Notes: a model not told the origin generated them from the letters alone. A stretch of DNA of 64,000 nucleotides from Bacillota bacterium (GCA_023444095.1 JAEZRP010000030.1:1-64000); one strand, 5' to 3'. Positions 15,320 to 24,364 are shown, counted from the first letter of the stretch. Program-made: numbers and translations.

Positions 15320-15380
15320 ACCAAAGGCAAACGCGAATCACCAAAGTTACGCCCCAATCCAGTGCAAGCGATTACCAAAC
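15320..15380. promoter_or_regulatory. Repeated ACCAAA sites between divergent genes
   Basis: ACCAAAG occurs at 15320 and 15340 and ACCAAAC at 15374. The last two sit in a longer shared context (GCGAATCACCAAAG and GCGATTACCAAAC). They lie between the PocR-AraC operon and the binding-protein gene and are candidate binding sites for that regulator. Spacing (20 and 34 bp) is less regular than at 9640-9698. Confidence 0.45.
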
Positions 15381-15460
15381 GAGCGCCGTTTTCACAAGAA
15401 TTAACGATTCAAAGGCGCTAAAATGGAATTGTAATGAAAAAACGCAACGAGGAGGCGTAA

Positions 15461-17491
15461 ATGATGAAAAAGGTAGCCCTGGCAATTGCGCTCGCGATGC
15501 TCCTGAGCGGTTTGGGAATTTCCGCGACGGCCGAGACACTTGCCACTTACCACGAGTCGCCGATTCTGACCAAACTGGTGGAGGCGGGCGAGCTGCCGCC
15601 GGTGGAGGAGCGGCTGCCCGAGAACCCGAAGCTGACGGACGAGATCGCGCCGGAGTACCTCGACTATGAGATCGGAAACTACGGCGGTACGCTCAAGCAT
15701 GTATCGGACGACGTCAACTGGGACGCGGATGTGTTCGTCGCCTGCAACGAGGCGCTGTTCACCTGCGAGTCCGTCAATTCCGGAACCATCACGCCGAACC
15801 TCCTCGAGGCAGTCGAGATCGGCGGCGACAACACCGACTTCACATTCACCCTCCGAAAAGGCCTCAAGTGGTCGGACGGGACGCTCGTCACAATGGAGGA
15901 CTTCCGGTTCACATTCGAGGACACCATCTTCAACGAGACGCTCAACCCCGTCGTCGCCGCGAAGATGCGCTCCGGCGGTTCCTCGTCCGGGAACCCGCTT
16001 ACCTTCGAGGTCATCGACGACGAACACTTCAAAATTACATTCGACGAGCCCTATGGCGGCTTCCTGGTCGCGCTCTCGATCGGCGGCTGGGCGGGCTACA
16101 CGGACTTTTTAAAGCCCGCGGAGTACCTCAAGCCCTTCCACATCGATTACGCGGAGGAAATCCACGGCTCCCTCGAGGCGTTCTACGATTTCATCCAGCC
16201 CTACGCGACGATTCTGGGCTATGACGACGCCACGCAGCCGGACGTGTGGACGTACGTGTTCAACCGCATCGACGTCCAGAACTGGGAGATCACGGACGCG
16301 ACGGACGTTCTCGCGACCGAGGTTTTCAAGGACGCGGGCCATACAAAGAGCATGCCCATGCTCTACGCGTGGATCATGTCCTCGGCGGACGGCACCCTCA
16401 CTACCTGGACGCGCAATCCCTACTATCATAAGGTGGATGCCGCGGGCAATCAGCTTCCCTACATCGACTACCTGACCTCCATCCTCGTGCAGGACAGCGA
16501 GATGGTGCAGATGGCCTACATCACCGGCGACGCAGACTTTGGACAGGGTGTGACGATGATCGACAACATCTCGCTCTACCGCGAGAGCGCCGACACGAGC
16601 GGCAACACCGCCTACGTCACCAACAACCACACCAATCCCACGAGCTTCTACGTCAACGTCAACTACGGACTGAACGTGGACGGCAGTGTCAAGGAGGACG
16701 AGCTCTCCCGCGCGTGGCAGGAGGTCGTGACGAAAACCGAGTTCCGCCGCGCGCTCGCCATGGCGATCGACGCGGAGGAGATCATCGACGCGGTTTACAA
16801 GGGCTTCGCCGAGCCCAACCCATGGTACCCCTGCTCCCACGACGTCGAGGGCGCGAACCAGATCCTCGACGAGATGGGCATGGTCGACATCGACGGCGAC
16901 GGCTTCCGCGAGACGCCGAATGGCCTGAATCTCGACTTCTTCATCTTTACCGACAATTCCGCGACCGACCAGGTGCCCGTCTGCGAACTGCTGTGCGAAT
17001 TCTGGGGCGAGATCGGATTGAACGCGGGCGTTCAGCCCCTCGACCCGACGCTTCTGAGCACCAAGCAGTCCGCCAACGAGATCACCATGCGCTGCGTGTG
17101 GTACCATTCGACCCAGACCTGGCACTACCTCGACTTCGGCCAGTTCGGATGGGGCCCGCTCTTTAATGCATGGATCAACGCCGGCGGCATGTCGGCGCAG
17201 GACCCCGCTTCCGTTGAAGGCGGCATCGAGCCTCCGGAGGAAATCAAGGGAATTTACCTCCTCATCCAGTCCATGATGGCCGCGACGCCCGACAAGGCGG
17301 TGGGTGAGGTGTTGCCCCAGATCATGGAGCGCATGAGCGCCGAGTGCCTGCTGATCGAGCCGATCATCAACGTCATGCAGTGCGTAGTCATCGATTCGGA
17401 CATCGGAAACGTCCCCACCGGCGGCCTCGGCATCGGCTGGAGCTTCTCGCGCGAGCAGATGTTCTTCCGGTCGTTCAGCTACGAGGACTGA
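15461..17491 (+). CDS. ABC-transporter substrate-binding protein, Opp/Dpp family 5 (paralogue 2)
   Basis: This 676-residue secreted protein is clearly homologous over its length to the protein at 9886: PPVEERLPENPK, NYGGTLKHV, FTLRKGLKWSDGT and GNVPTGGLGIGWSF are shared. The signal peptide probably ends at TATA-E near residue 25; no lipobox cysteine is present. GGAGG at 15451-15455 could serve either of two adjacent ATG codons (15461 or 15464). No transporter subunits adjoin it. Its divergent neighbour is a PocR-AraC regulator followed by corrinoid methyltransferase genes. The ligand may therefore be a methylated compound or its conjugate, which is an inference from position only. Confidence 0.92.
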   Translation: MMKKVALAIALAMLLSGLGISATAETLATYHESPILTKLVEAGELPPVEERLPENPKLTDEIAPEYLDYEIGNYGGTLKHVSDDVNWDADVFVACNEALFTCESVNSGTITPNLLEAVEIGGDNTDFTFTLRKGLKWSDGTLVTMEDFRFTFEDTIFNETLNPVVAAKMRSGGSSSGNPLTFEVIDDEHFKITFDEPYGGFLVALSIGGWAGYTDFLKPAEYLKPFHIDYAEEIHGSLEAFYDFIQPYATILGYDDATQPDVWTYVFNRIDVQNWEITDATDVLATEVFKDAGHTKSMPMLYAWIMSSADGTLTTWTRNPYYHKVDAAGNQLPYIDYLTSILVQDSEMVQMAYITGDADFGQGVTMIDNISLYRESADTSGNTAYVTNNHTNPTSFYVNVNYGLNVDGSVKEDELSRAWQEVVTKTEFRRALAMAIDAEEIIDAVYKGFAEPNPWYPCSHDVEGANQILDEMGMVDIDGDGFRETPNGLNLDFFIFTDNSATDQVPVCELLCEFWGEIGLNAGVQPLDPTLLSTKQSANEITMRCVWYHSTQTWHYLDFGQFGWGPLFNAWINAGGMSAQDPASVEGGIEPPEEIKGIYLLIQSMMAATPDKAVGEVLPQIMERMSAECLLIEPIINVMQCVVIDSDIGNVPTGGLGIGWSFSREQMFFRSFSYED

Positions 17492-17665
17492 GGGCGGAAG
17501 ACATCGGGTTCCGCTTCCGCGCCTCCAGTCACGGGCGGATCGAAATGGAAATTGATCCGCCCAGCCGCGAAGCGACTTGGTTTGCCGAAGGCAGACCTCG
17601 GACTTTTGTGTGATGAATATCGCCTGTCGTCGCCCCGGAGATTCCGGGGCGACGGATTTATGCTG
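17492..17665 (+). repeat. Composite palindromic module, copy 3
   Basis: The module follows the stop of the second binding-protein gene. A long imperfect stem around GATCCGCCC opens it, and the linker contains GATGAATATCGCCTGTCG. The second hairpin is CGTCGCCCCGG/CCGGGGCGACG (17628-17638 with 17644-17654), followed by GATTTATG. Confidence 0.68.
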
Positions 17666-17870
17666 CGGGCGTATTTTGTTGCGCAGTCCCTCAACAATAA
17701 AGGCGGCGGTCCGGGATTTGGCCCGGGCCGCGACGAAGCAGATTGAATTGTCCCACAAAAAAATGGACCTCCAAGGGACATCGTCCCTTGGAGGCTGGCT
17801 TTCCAGAGGCAAACCGAGCCGCTTCGCGACTGGGCGGATCGAATGATCCTTTTGATCCGCGCGCCGCTGA
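17666..17870 (-). repeat. Composite palindromic module, copy 4 (convergent with copy 3)
   Basis: Read on the minus strand after rpsR: a segment (17863-17797) matches 17532-17597 of copy 3 as an imperfect 66-bp inverted repeat. Then come the stem CCTCCAAGGGAC/GTCCCTTGGAGG, a linker with CAATCTGCTTCGTCG and a second hairpin GCGGCCCGGG/CCCGGACCGC (17731-17722 with 17715-17706, one G-U pair) ahead of TTTATTG. Confidence 0.68.
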
Positions 17871-17898
17871 TCAGGGGGCAGAGCCTCCTGTTTCGCTT

Positions 17899-18156
17899 TT
17901 ACTCGGACACGTACGGCAGAAGCGCGATGGTTCGGGCGCGCTTGATGGCCGTAGAGAGCTGGCGCTGATGCTTGGCACAGGTGCCGGTCATGCGCCGGGG
18001 GAGAATCTTGCCGCGCTCACTGGTGAAGCGGCGGAGCCTGGCCACGTCCTTGTAATCGATGTGCTGGACCTTTTCAACGCAGAAATTGCAAACCTTCCTG
18101 CGGGGCTTTCTGCCGCGCGGGCGGCGCATGCCGCGATCGCCTTTATCCTCAGACAT
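17899..18156 (-). CDS. rpsR: 30S ribosomal protein S18
   Basis: This 85-residue basic protein has the S18 core: CNFCVEKV, IDYKDVARLRRF, GKILPRRMTGTCAKHQRQL and a C-terminal ARTIALLPYV. It binds S6 in the small-subunit platform. The CxxC near the N-terminus and the later C-x2-H suggest the zinc-type form. The start at 18156 has AAGGAGG upstream. It is the last gene of the rpsF-ssb-rpsR operon. Confidence 0.97.
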   Translation of the reverse strand: MSEDKGDRGMRRPRGRKPRRKVCNFCVEKVQHIDYKDVARLRRFTSERGKILPRRMTGTCAKHQRQLSTAIKRARTIALLPYVSE

Positions 18157-18190
18157 TGTCTATCCTCCTTGCTCAAATGCAATGGGTCGG

Positions 18191-18649
18191 TCAGAACGGA
18201 AGCTCGTCGTCTTCGACCTCGGTGAAGCCCCCGCTTGCGCCCTGGGGCGCGCCGCCGGAAAAGCTTCCCTGATGGGTGGGCGGCTCCGGCGGGGGGACGT
18301 AGGACGCGTTGTCGTCGCGAGACTGTCCTTCGCCGCGAGAGCTCAAGGACTCGATCTGGTCGACAGAAATCTCCGTGACATACCGTTTCGATCCGTCCTG
18401 CGCATCATAGGAACGGGTCTGAATGGTGCCTTCCACGGCGACTTTGGAGCCCTTTTTGAGGTAGCGCAGGACGAAATCCGCCTGCCCTCTCCAGGCAACG
18501 CAACTCAAAAAATCCGCTTCCCGGACGCCCTGCTGGTTCACATACCTGCGATTGCAGGCGACCGTGAATGTCGCGCAGGAAACCCCCGAGGGAATCTGCT
18601 TGCTTTCGGGGTCGCGGGTGAGGTTTCCAACCAATATCGCTTTGTTCAT
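18191..18649 (-). CDS. ssb: Single-stranded DNA-binding protein
   Basis: This 152-residue protein has an N-terminal OB fold (about 1-105) with MNKAILVGNLTRDPE and TFTVACNR. A flexible Gly/Pro-rich linker and the acidic tip DDELPF follow; the tip recruits replication and repair partners. The start at 18649 follows a GGAGG site after the S6 gene. Its place between S6 and S18 is the standard Firmicutes arrangement. Confidence 0.98.
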   Translation of the reverse strand: MNKAILVGNLTRDPESKQIPSGVSCATFTVACNRRYVNQQGVREADFLSCVAWRGQADFVLRYLKKGSKVAVEGTIQTRSYDAQDGSKRYVTEISVDQIESLSSRGEGQSRDDNASYVPPPEPPTHQGSFSGGAPQGASGGFTEVEDDELPF

Positions 18650-18665
18650 CGTTCCGCCTCCTGCC

Positions 18666-19130
18666 TTATTCGGCCTCGGAAACGGGAGCCTCCTCGTCAA
18701 CGGCGGGCGCGGCTTCGGGGGCCGGAGCGGACGCAACGGGCGCCGTGGGCGCAACAATCGCGATGGGCTCGGGCTTGTCCTCGTTCGCAGGCGCCGCTTC
18801 GCGCGCGGCGTAGGGCTTGAGCGGCTCACGCTTGGTGGGCAGCTCGCCCTCGTAGCGGGTCACGAGGTAGCGCAGCACGTTGTCGTTGATCTGGAAGTTA
18901 CGCTCCAGCTCACGGGGCAGCTCGGACGGGCCCTGGATGTAGGCGAGCACGTAATAGCCGTCGGTCTTGTAGTTGATGGCGTACGCGAGGCGGCGCTTGC
19001 CCCACTCGTCGATCCGGTCTACCTGACCGCCGTTCTTCGCAATGATTCCGGAGAAGTAGGCGATGAGATCCGTGCGCGCGCTGTCCTCCAGCGCAGTGTC
19101 GATTACGTACATGACTTCGTATTTGTTCAT
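18666..19130 (-). CDS. rpsF: 30S ribosomal protein S6, with long C-terminal extension
   Basis: The first 95 residues are ordinary S6: MNKYEVMYVID, GKRRLAYAINYKTDGYYVL and a final RYLVTR. After that comes a tail of about 55 residues rich in Ala, Pro and Glu, making 154 residues in all, against about 95-100 in most Firmicutes. The start at 19130 has AAGGAGG upstream. The leader carries a hairpin that may bind the S6:S18 complex. Confidence 0.96.
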   Translation of the reverse strand: MNKYEVMYVIDTALEDSARTDLIAYFSGIIAKNGGQVDRIDEWGKRRLAYAINYKTDGYYVLAYIQGPSELPRELERNFQINDNVLRYLVTRYEGELPTKREPLKPYAAREAAPANEDKPEPIAIVAPTAPVASAPAPEAAPAVDEEAPVSEAE

Positions 19131-19158
19131 CGATTCTTTCACCTCCTTATGGACTGAG

Positions 19159-19180
19159 GCCCTGCCTCGGCGGACAGGGC
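19159..19180 (-). promoter_or_regulatory. Candidate S6:S18-binding leader hairpin
   Basis: On the minus strand GCCCTG pairs with CAGGGC around the loop TCCGCCGAGG, between the promoter and the rpsF ribosome site. The known rpsF leader motif presents a CCG trinucleotide next to a short stem and mediates autoregulation. The match here is by eye. Confidence 0.5.
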
Positions 19181-19199
19181 AAGGATGCGCCAATTAAAA

Positions 19200-19228
19200 A
19201 TTATAGCAAACTGCAGCGCGCATGGCAA
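19200..19228 (-). promoter_or_regulatory. Promoter of rpsF-ssb-rpsR
   Basis: On the minus strand TTGCCA (19228-19223), a 17-bp spacer and TATAAT (19205-19200), preceded by TGC as an extended -10. Confidence 0.75.
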
Positions 19229-19239
19229 CGTCCGGCATG

Positions 19240-19836
19240 TTAAGTTTTCGGAATCGAGCGCCATTCGGAGGCGAGGATGCCATAGGTGATCACGTCCGAG
19301 AACCTTCCGTCCGCGAGCCGCGTCTCCTGCCGGAGCACGCCCTCAACAGTCATGCCGAGCTTTTTGAGCACCGCACCGGAGGCCGCGTTGTCGGCGTAGT
19401 GCCACGCGCGCAGCTTGTTCATGCCGAGGGTCGTAAAAACGTGGTCGCGCACCGCGAGCCCCGCCTCGGTCGCGATGCCGCGACCCCAGTACGCGGGGCC
19501 GATGTAGTAGCCCAGCTCGCAGGCCAGTGCGCGGTCGTGCGGTTCGATCAGGTGGATGGAGCCGATCACCTCTCCGCTCAGATCGATCGCCCACCGGTAG
19601 AAGGCGGGATCGCCGTACTTCTCTGCCCATTTCCCAACCCACGCCTCGGCCTCGGAAAGCGAGCGATGCGGCTCCCAGGCGAGGTATTCCGTGGTCTCGG
19701 GCTGGCCCGTGAAATTCCGAAACGCCGACGCGGCGTCCTCCGCGCGAAACCTGCGCAGCGTAAGCCGCTTTGTCCGCAGCTCCACGGTGCCCGTATGAGT
19801 GAGCCGCGACAACCTGTCAAACTTCGACGCCGCCAT
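19240..19836 (-). CDS. GNAT-family N-acetyltransferase (RimJ/RimL type)
   Basis: This 198-residue protein has the GNAT fold: ELRTKRLTLRRFRAEDA at the start, a central GYYIGPAYWGRGIATEA acetyl-CoA-binding loop and a C-terminal NAASGAVLKKLGM motif. Members acetylate N-termini of ribosomal proteins, amino acids or antibiotics; the substrate cannot be read here. The ATG at 19836 has AGGAGG nine bases upstream; a GTG one codon earlier is possible. Confidence 0.92.
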   Translation of the reverse strand: MAASKFDRLSRLTHTGTVELRTKRLTLRRFRAEDAASAFRNFTGQPETTEYLAWEPHRSLSEAEAWVGKWAEKYGDPAFYRWAIDLSGEVIGSIHLIEPHDRALACELGYYIGPAYWGRGIATEAGLAVRDHVFTTLGMNKLRAWHYADNAASGAVLKKLGMTVEGVLRQETRLADGRFSDVITYGILASEWRSIPKT

Positions 19837-19975
19837 CACTCGCGCCCTCCTTCCTGCGAATTCGGGCGTCCGGGGTCTGGATCCAGGGCGAGCCGACGAA
19901 CATAATTAGAGTTGATTTCCCAGAGCTTCTGAAAGGGTGCCAACCCTTCTGCGAGGCCTGTGCGGAGCCCCGACG

Positions 19976-21043
19976 TCATCCCCTTACCCCCTCGTACACC
20001 AGATCCCTCAGCGTAGGATGGACCTCGCTATAAACATAGCCCATGCCCCGCACGTGCTGGCAGTAGACGGCTGCCAGGCGATTCGCCGGATCGATCAGCA
20101 CGTACGCGCCAGCCGCGCCGTCCCAGCCGAATTCGCCAATCGGCCCCTTAGAGTATGTCGGATCGACCAGCACGCGCACGCCGAGGGCGTAGTTGTAGCC
20201 CAGGCGCCCGAACAGGTCGAAGGACGATTTGGCCTTCCCCGTCAAGACGCGCGCGCGCCAGAGATCAATGGTTTCCTGGGAGAGGATGCCCCCGCCGCCG
20301 CACGCCATCGCGGTGGCGAAGCGCATGTAATCCTCGCAGGTGGTCAGAAGCCCCGCGCCGCCGCTCTCATAGCGCGATGTCAGGCGGTAGGGGTTCTCGA
20401 AGCGATCGAGGGGGATGCGTTTTTGCTGTGCCTCGTCGAGCCGGTACTGCGCGCACAGGTTTGCGCGGTGGTATTCCGCGGGAATAAAGCCGGAGTTTTT
20501 CATCCCCAGCGGTTCAAAGAGCGTCTCCTTCATGTATGCGCCGAAGGTTAGGCCGGAGGCGGCCTCGATCACGCCCGCCACGACGTCGTGACAAAGGCTG
20601 TACTGGAAATCCACGCCCGGTTGGAACGAGAGCGGCTTCTCGGCCAGCGCCGCGACGACCGTCCCCGTGTCCGCGTCCGGGCCGCAGGCGCGGATGGCGG
20701 GAGCCTCGAGGTCGTAGTCCAGGCCGCCGCGCATGCTCATCAGATGCTCGATCGTCATGGACGGGTACTTGGAAAACGCCGGGAGGAACTCGCACACATG
20801 GTCGTCGAGCGCGAGCTTCCCCTCCTCGATCAGCTTCAGCGCGCACGCCATCGTGAGCGGCTTTGTCATGGAGTAGACCCAGTAGGCCTCGCGCCCGTCC
20901 ATGGGGATTTTTCCCGCCTCGTCGCGCGCGCCGGAAAAGTGGCGAAGGACCGTCTCCCCATCTACCGTCACCATGAGATCCCGCGCGGGGATGTTCCGCG
21001 CGCCCAAATCGCCCAGATACTCCGTCAGCTTCGAAAAATTCAT
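19976..21043 (-). CDS. Serine hydrolase of the beta-lactamase class C / esterase family
   Basis: This 355-residue protein carries the catalytic SxxK motif as SMTK at residues 58-61, a YSL tyrosine motif near 175 and a late GWDGAAG segment in place of the KTG box. No signal peptide is seen, so it is probably a cytoplasmic esterase or peptidase rather than a resistance enzyme. Its start overlaps the stop of addB by four bases, so it is translated from the same message. Confidence 0.9.
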   Translation of the reverse strand: MNFSKLTEYLGDLGARNIPARDLMVTVDGETVLRHFSGARDEAGKIPMDGREAYWVYSMTKPLTMACALKLIEEGKLALDDHVCEFLPAFSKYPSMTIEHLMSMRGGLDYDLEAPAIRACGPDADTGTVVAALAEKPLSFQPGVDFQYSLCHDVVAGVIEAASGLTFGAYMKETLFEPLGMKNSGFIPAEYHRANLCAQYRLDEAQQKRIPLDRFENPYRLTSRYESGGAGLLTTCEDYMRFATAMACGGGGILSQETIDLWRARVLTGKAKSSFDLFGRLGYNYALGVRVLVDPTYSKGPIGEFGWDGAAGAYVLIDPANRLAAVYCQHVRGMGYVYSEVHPTLRDLVYEGVRG

Positions 21044-24000
21044 CGCAATTCCCTTCCTTCGGCCTCCTCCGCGCGGAGGCGGTCCATGACTTCCGGGTTG
21101 GACAGCTCTTCTACCATCCGTACCTTCGCGGCATCGAGCGATTCGTCGAACAGGCAGCCGCGCCTGTAGTCGCAGTATTTGCAGGGGTTGAGCTTCTTAG
21201 TGCGCGCGGGCGCGGCGGCGGCGTTTCCCGCGCGGATGCCGTCCACGTGGCGCGCGGCGTTCCCGAGCACGCGGTCGATGATGAGCCGCATGCCGTGCGG
21301 ATCGGCCACAGCCGAGGTGCGCGCGAGAGAGCCGTCCTTGTTGATCTTGATGGAAATGACGTCCTCGGGAGCGGGCGACATGGCCGCGATCACATCGAGG
21401 TCGGTCGTCGTGAGCCCGGAAAGCTTCATCGACGCGCGCCGTTTTTTTTCGATCTCGGCGGCATCCACCGACTGGTCTGGCACGATTCCTTCGTCGATTT
21501 TAAAGTAATAGACGCCCGCGCCCTCCTCCCCGCGCCTGTTCATCGCGGCGGCGAGGTAAGTGATCAATTGAAGCTGTAGTCCGTAGTATGCCTCGCATAG
21601 CCGGAGCTCCGTGTTGCCGCGCTTGTAGTCGATGACCCTCAGAAAGCCCTCGGGCGGCGCGACGTACTCGTCCACGCGGTCGATCCTTCCCTCGAGTGCG
21701 CAGGGCCCCTCCGCCGTGCGGAGCGAGAGCGCCGCGCCGTCCCCCTTTCCAAAGGAGAGCTCGAGCTCGACGGGGGTGAACTTGCTGCCCGCGAGCTGGC
21801 GGACGAGCGCCTCGGCGGCGGCGCGCGCGGTGGCCTTGAGGCGGCGGCGCTCGGCAAGACGCACGGCGGAATCGAACTTCTCGCCCGCCTCCATCCGCTC
21901 GAGCAGGATGTCCGACACCTCGTCCATCACCGCCTGCGCGTCCTGGGGCGCCATCCTTGCGATGTCCGCGCGCGTCTCTTCCAGAAAGCCGCGCACCGCG
22001 TCGTGGAAAAAGCTTCCTTCGTCGCGCACGGTCAGTTCGAACGGCTCCACCTTCTCCGGCGCGAGCGCGTAGCGCATGAAGTGCTGGAACGGGCAGCGCC
22101 CGAACGCCTCGAGCCGCGTGACCGACACCTCGGAGAGAGCCCCGTAGATGCGCTTCGCCGTCTCGGGCCGCAGCTGCTCGGAGACCGCCGCCGCGTCGAA
22201 TGCGGACAAAAGTCGTCTGACCTCTTTGCCCGGCTCCCGCGCGAGCGTTGCGAGCGCACGCACGGCCTCGGGCTCCGGCATCCTTGCCCCGATGGCGCGC
22301 AGCGCCGAGCCCGGAGCCGCGAGCCGTTCAAACGGCTCGACCGCGCCGCCCTCCTCCGCGAGATCCGGCAGGAGCCGCCGAAGCTCACCGATCAGCGCCG
22401 CGGGCCGCTGCGCCGCGCCGTCCGCGCCTGAGAGCGGGTATGTGAAGTCCAAAGCCTCCCGCGCCGCACCGAGCGCGGCCTTCATATAGTATCTGCGCAT
22501 CAGCGCGCGTTCCCCGCCGTCGGGGCCAAGATAGCGCCCGGACGCGCGCGAAAGCCGCGAGAGCTGGTAGTCATTCAAAAGTCCGTCCGACTGCGCGTCG
22601 ATCCGATCCACCAATCCCATCAGGATCACGCATCGGACGGCGCGCGAAACCAAACGATCCATGGGCTGCGCGTACACCGCGTCGCCCGACTGCGGCAGAG
22701 GCTTGATGATTGCCGCGTCCAGGGACTCCCGCAGGAGCTCCGCGATCTCGCGCACCGGCAGCCTCTGATCGCCCATGAGCGATGCCGCCTGATCGAGCGA
22801 CAGGACGATCCGGTTCCAGACCTGCGATTCCTCGCCCGCGAGCCGGAAGAGGTTCGCGTCCGTCAGCGCCTTCTGGCGCTCGAGGCTCTCGTCGTAGGCG
22901 GCCACGTCGGAAAGGTATCCAAACAGCGCGGAAAGCTGGGCCTTGAGGTTTTTCGCCTCGCGAAGCCGCGCGCGCAGCGCGTTTACCGGCGCGATAAGCC
23001 TTTGCCGGAAGGGTTCGACGGCCTCGGCCTCGTCCCCGCCCCGGACGAAGGGGTTCTGGAGCGCGCGCCCGCGCGGAGCATACTTCACCATGTAGTTGGC
23101 GAGAAGGTCCGCGTCGCCGCCCGTCACCCCCGCGTAGCCCGTGCGCAGAAGCGCGACGGCGTCCTCCGTTCGATAGCCCTTGTGGGCAAGCGCGAGCGCG
23201 GACAGAAGCGCCTCCGCCAGCGCGTGGCGCGAAGCCGGGCGGCTTGAGGACAGGAAGATGGGGATGGAGAACGCTGAAAACGCGTCCTCGAGCGCGCTCG
23301 CATACGCCCCCACATCCGGGCACACGATCAGGATGTCCGACCAGCGCGCGCCACCCTCCGCCAGTTCCCGGCAGCGGCTCGCCGCGTAAAGCGCCTCGGC
23401 CCGCGGATCCTTGAGCGAAACGAGCCGCACGCCCGCGGGCGCGTCCGCAAGAATTTCCGGCCGCGCGGCGAACAGGTTTCTTTCAAGGTGCGCGATGCCG
23501 CGCGGCGCACCGTTCTCCGCCGGGGACGTTTCCCGCGAAACGGGCGCGCCTGCGCGCTTCGCCTCACCCGCGAGCCGCTGAATGGAGCGGTTGACGGGCG
23601 AAAACGCGTCTGCGTCCGGCGCGTCCGGGTCGGGGTCGACCGAAAAAAGAACCGTCACCCCACAGGCCGTGGCGAGGGATGCGATCAGGGTATGCAGCGG
23701 GCGCGGCATGACGTCAAAACCGTGCACGATCACCCCGGCGGCGCGGGCGACGTCCGAGCGCGGCGCGCGGGAGGCGGCGTCCAGAAGTTCCGCCTCGCCG
23801 TCGAGCGAGCGGCCCTCGAGCGCGGCGTCGTACGCCTCGAGGATCCTCGCGATGTCCGAGAGCTTTGCGGAAAAGAGGCCCTCCTCCCCGTCGGCGAGCG
23901 CGCGCACATCGTCCGGCGAGAGGCCCGCCTGCCGGAAGGCCTCGAGCTGCCGGGCCACGCGCGCCGGAAAGCCGCGCCGCTCGCCCGCGCGGGCATAGGC

Positions 24001-24312
24001 CCGCAGATTCCCCTGGCACGCCTTGACCGCGCGACGGGCGAGCATCACCCGCCCCCGGTCGTCTACCCGCAGAAACGACGGGTGGCCCACTGATTCAAAA
24101 ATCCGCCCGCACAGCCGCTCCGGAGACAGCACGCCCAGCCGAAACGAGCCCGCGGGCTCGAGCGCGCGGATCAGGAGGAGCTCCGTCTCGAGGGTGAGCT
24201 GCTTGGGCACGACGACATAGACTTGTCCCTCGCCCGCGCGCAGAAGCCGCCCGGCCTCCGAAACCAGACGCGCCTCCGCGCCGCGCGCGCGCCCCGAAAC
24301 GATCCGCAGCAT
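21040..24312 (-). CDS. addB: ATP-dependent nuclease subunit B, helicase-like with PD-(D/E)XK nuclease
   Basis: This 1090-residue protein matches the AddB layout: an inactivated helicase-like core, then a C-terminal RecB-type nuclease (EGRIDRVDEY and VIDYKRG near 880-910). The iron-sulphur cysteines are intact: CPFQHFMRYAL near 745 and C-x2-C-x5-C in PCKYCDYRRGC. Where B. subtilis AddB has the P-loop GRSGSGKT, this protein reads SGRARGAEAR, so the Walker A lysine is missing. AddAB resects double-strand breaks up to Chi. No addA adjoins it, which is unusual because addB and addA are normally paired. Confidence 0.9.
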   Translation of the reverse strand: MLRIVSGRARGAEARLVSEAGRLLRAGEGQVYVVVPKQLTLETELLLIRALEPAGSFRLGVLSPERLCGRIFESVGHPSFLRVDDRGRVMLARRAVKACQGNLRAYARAGERRGFPARVARQLEAFRQAGLSPDDVRALADGEEGLFSAKLSDIARILEAYDAALEGRSLDGEAELLDAASRAPRSDVARAAGVIVHGFDVMPRPLHTLIASLATACGVTVLFSVDPDPDAPDADAFSPVNRSIQRLAGEAKRAGAPVSRETSPAENGAPRGIAHLERNLFAARPEILADAPAGVRLVSLKDPRAEALYAASRCRELAEGGARWSDILIVCPDVGAYASALEDAFSAFSIPIFLSSSRPASRHALAEALLSALALAHKGYRTEDAVALLRTGYAGVTGGDADLLANYMVKYAPRGRALQNPFVRGGDEAEAVEPFRQRLIAPVNALRARLREAKNLKAQLSALFGYLSDVAAYDESLERQKALTDANLFRLAGEESQVWNRIVLSLDQAASLMGDQRLPVREIAELLRESLDAAIIKPLPQSGDAVYAQPMDRLVSRAVRCVILMGLVDRIDAQSDGLLNDYQLSRLSRASGRYLGPDGGERALMRRYYMKAALGAAREALDFTYPLSGADGAAQRPAALIGELRRLLPDLAEEGGAVEPFERLAAPGSALRAIGARMPEPEAVRALATLAREPGKEVRRLLSAFDAAAVSEQLRPETAKRIYGALSEVSVTRLEAFGRCPFQHFMRYALAPEKVEPFELTVRDEGSFFHDAVRGFLEETRADIARMAPQDAQAVMDEVSDILLERMEAGEKFDSAVRLAERRRLKATARAAAEALVRQLAGSKFTPVELELSFGKGDGAALSLRTAEGPCALEGRIDRVDEYVAPPEGFLRVIDYKRGNTELRLCEAYYGLQLQLITYLAAAMNRRGEEGAGVYYFKIDEGIVPDQSVDAAEIEKKRRASMKLSGLTTTDLDVIAAMSPAPEDVISIKINKDGSLARTSAVADPHGMRLIIDRVLGNAARHVDGIRAGNAAAAPARTKKLNPCKYCDYRRGCLFDESLDAAKVRMVEELSNPEVMDRLRAEEAEGRELR

Positions 24313-24335
24313 CCGGCCGCCTCCCTTCTGGGATT

Positions 24336-24364
24336 ATTATACACAATGCCGCCATGTCCCGCAA
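24336..24364 (-). promoter_or_regulatory. Promoter of addB
   Basis: On the minus strand TTGCGG (24364-24359), a 17-bp spacer and TATAAT (24341-24336), just ahead of the ribosome site. Confidence 0.6.

Noticed and set aside
17532..17863. A 330-bp MITE with 66-bp terminal inverted repeats
   Set aside because: The inverted ends are better explained as the first halves of two convergent composite modules, each sitting 3' of its own gene, as also seen at 11896-12184.
19976..21043. Beta-lactamase conferring antibiotic resistance
   Set aside because: Only the general serine-hydrolase fold motifs are present. There is no signal peptide, and it is coupled to addB, so a resistance role is not supported.
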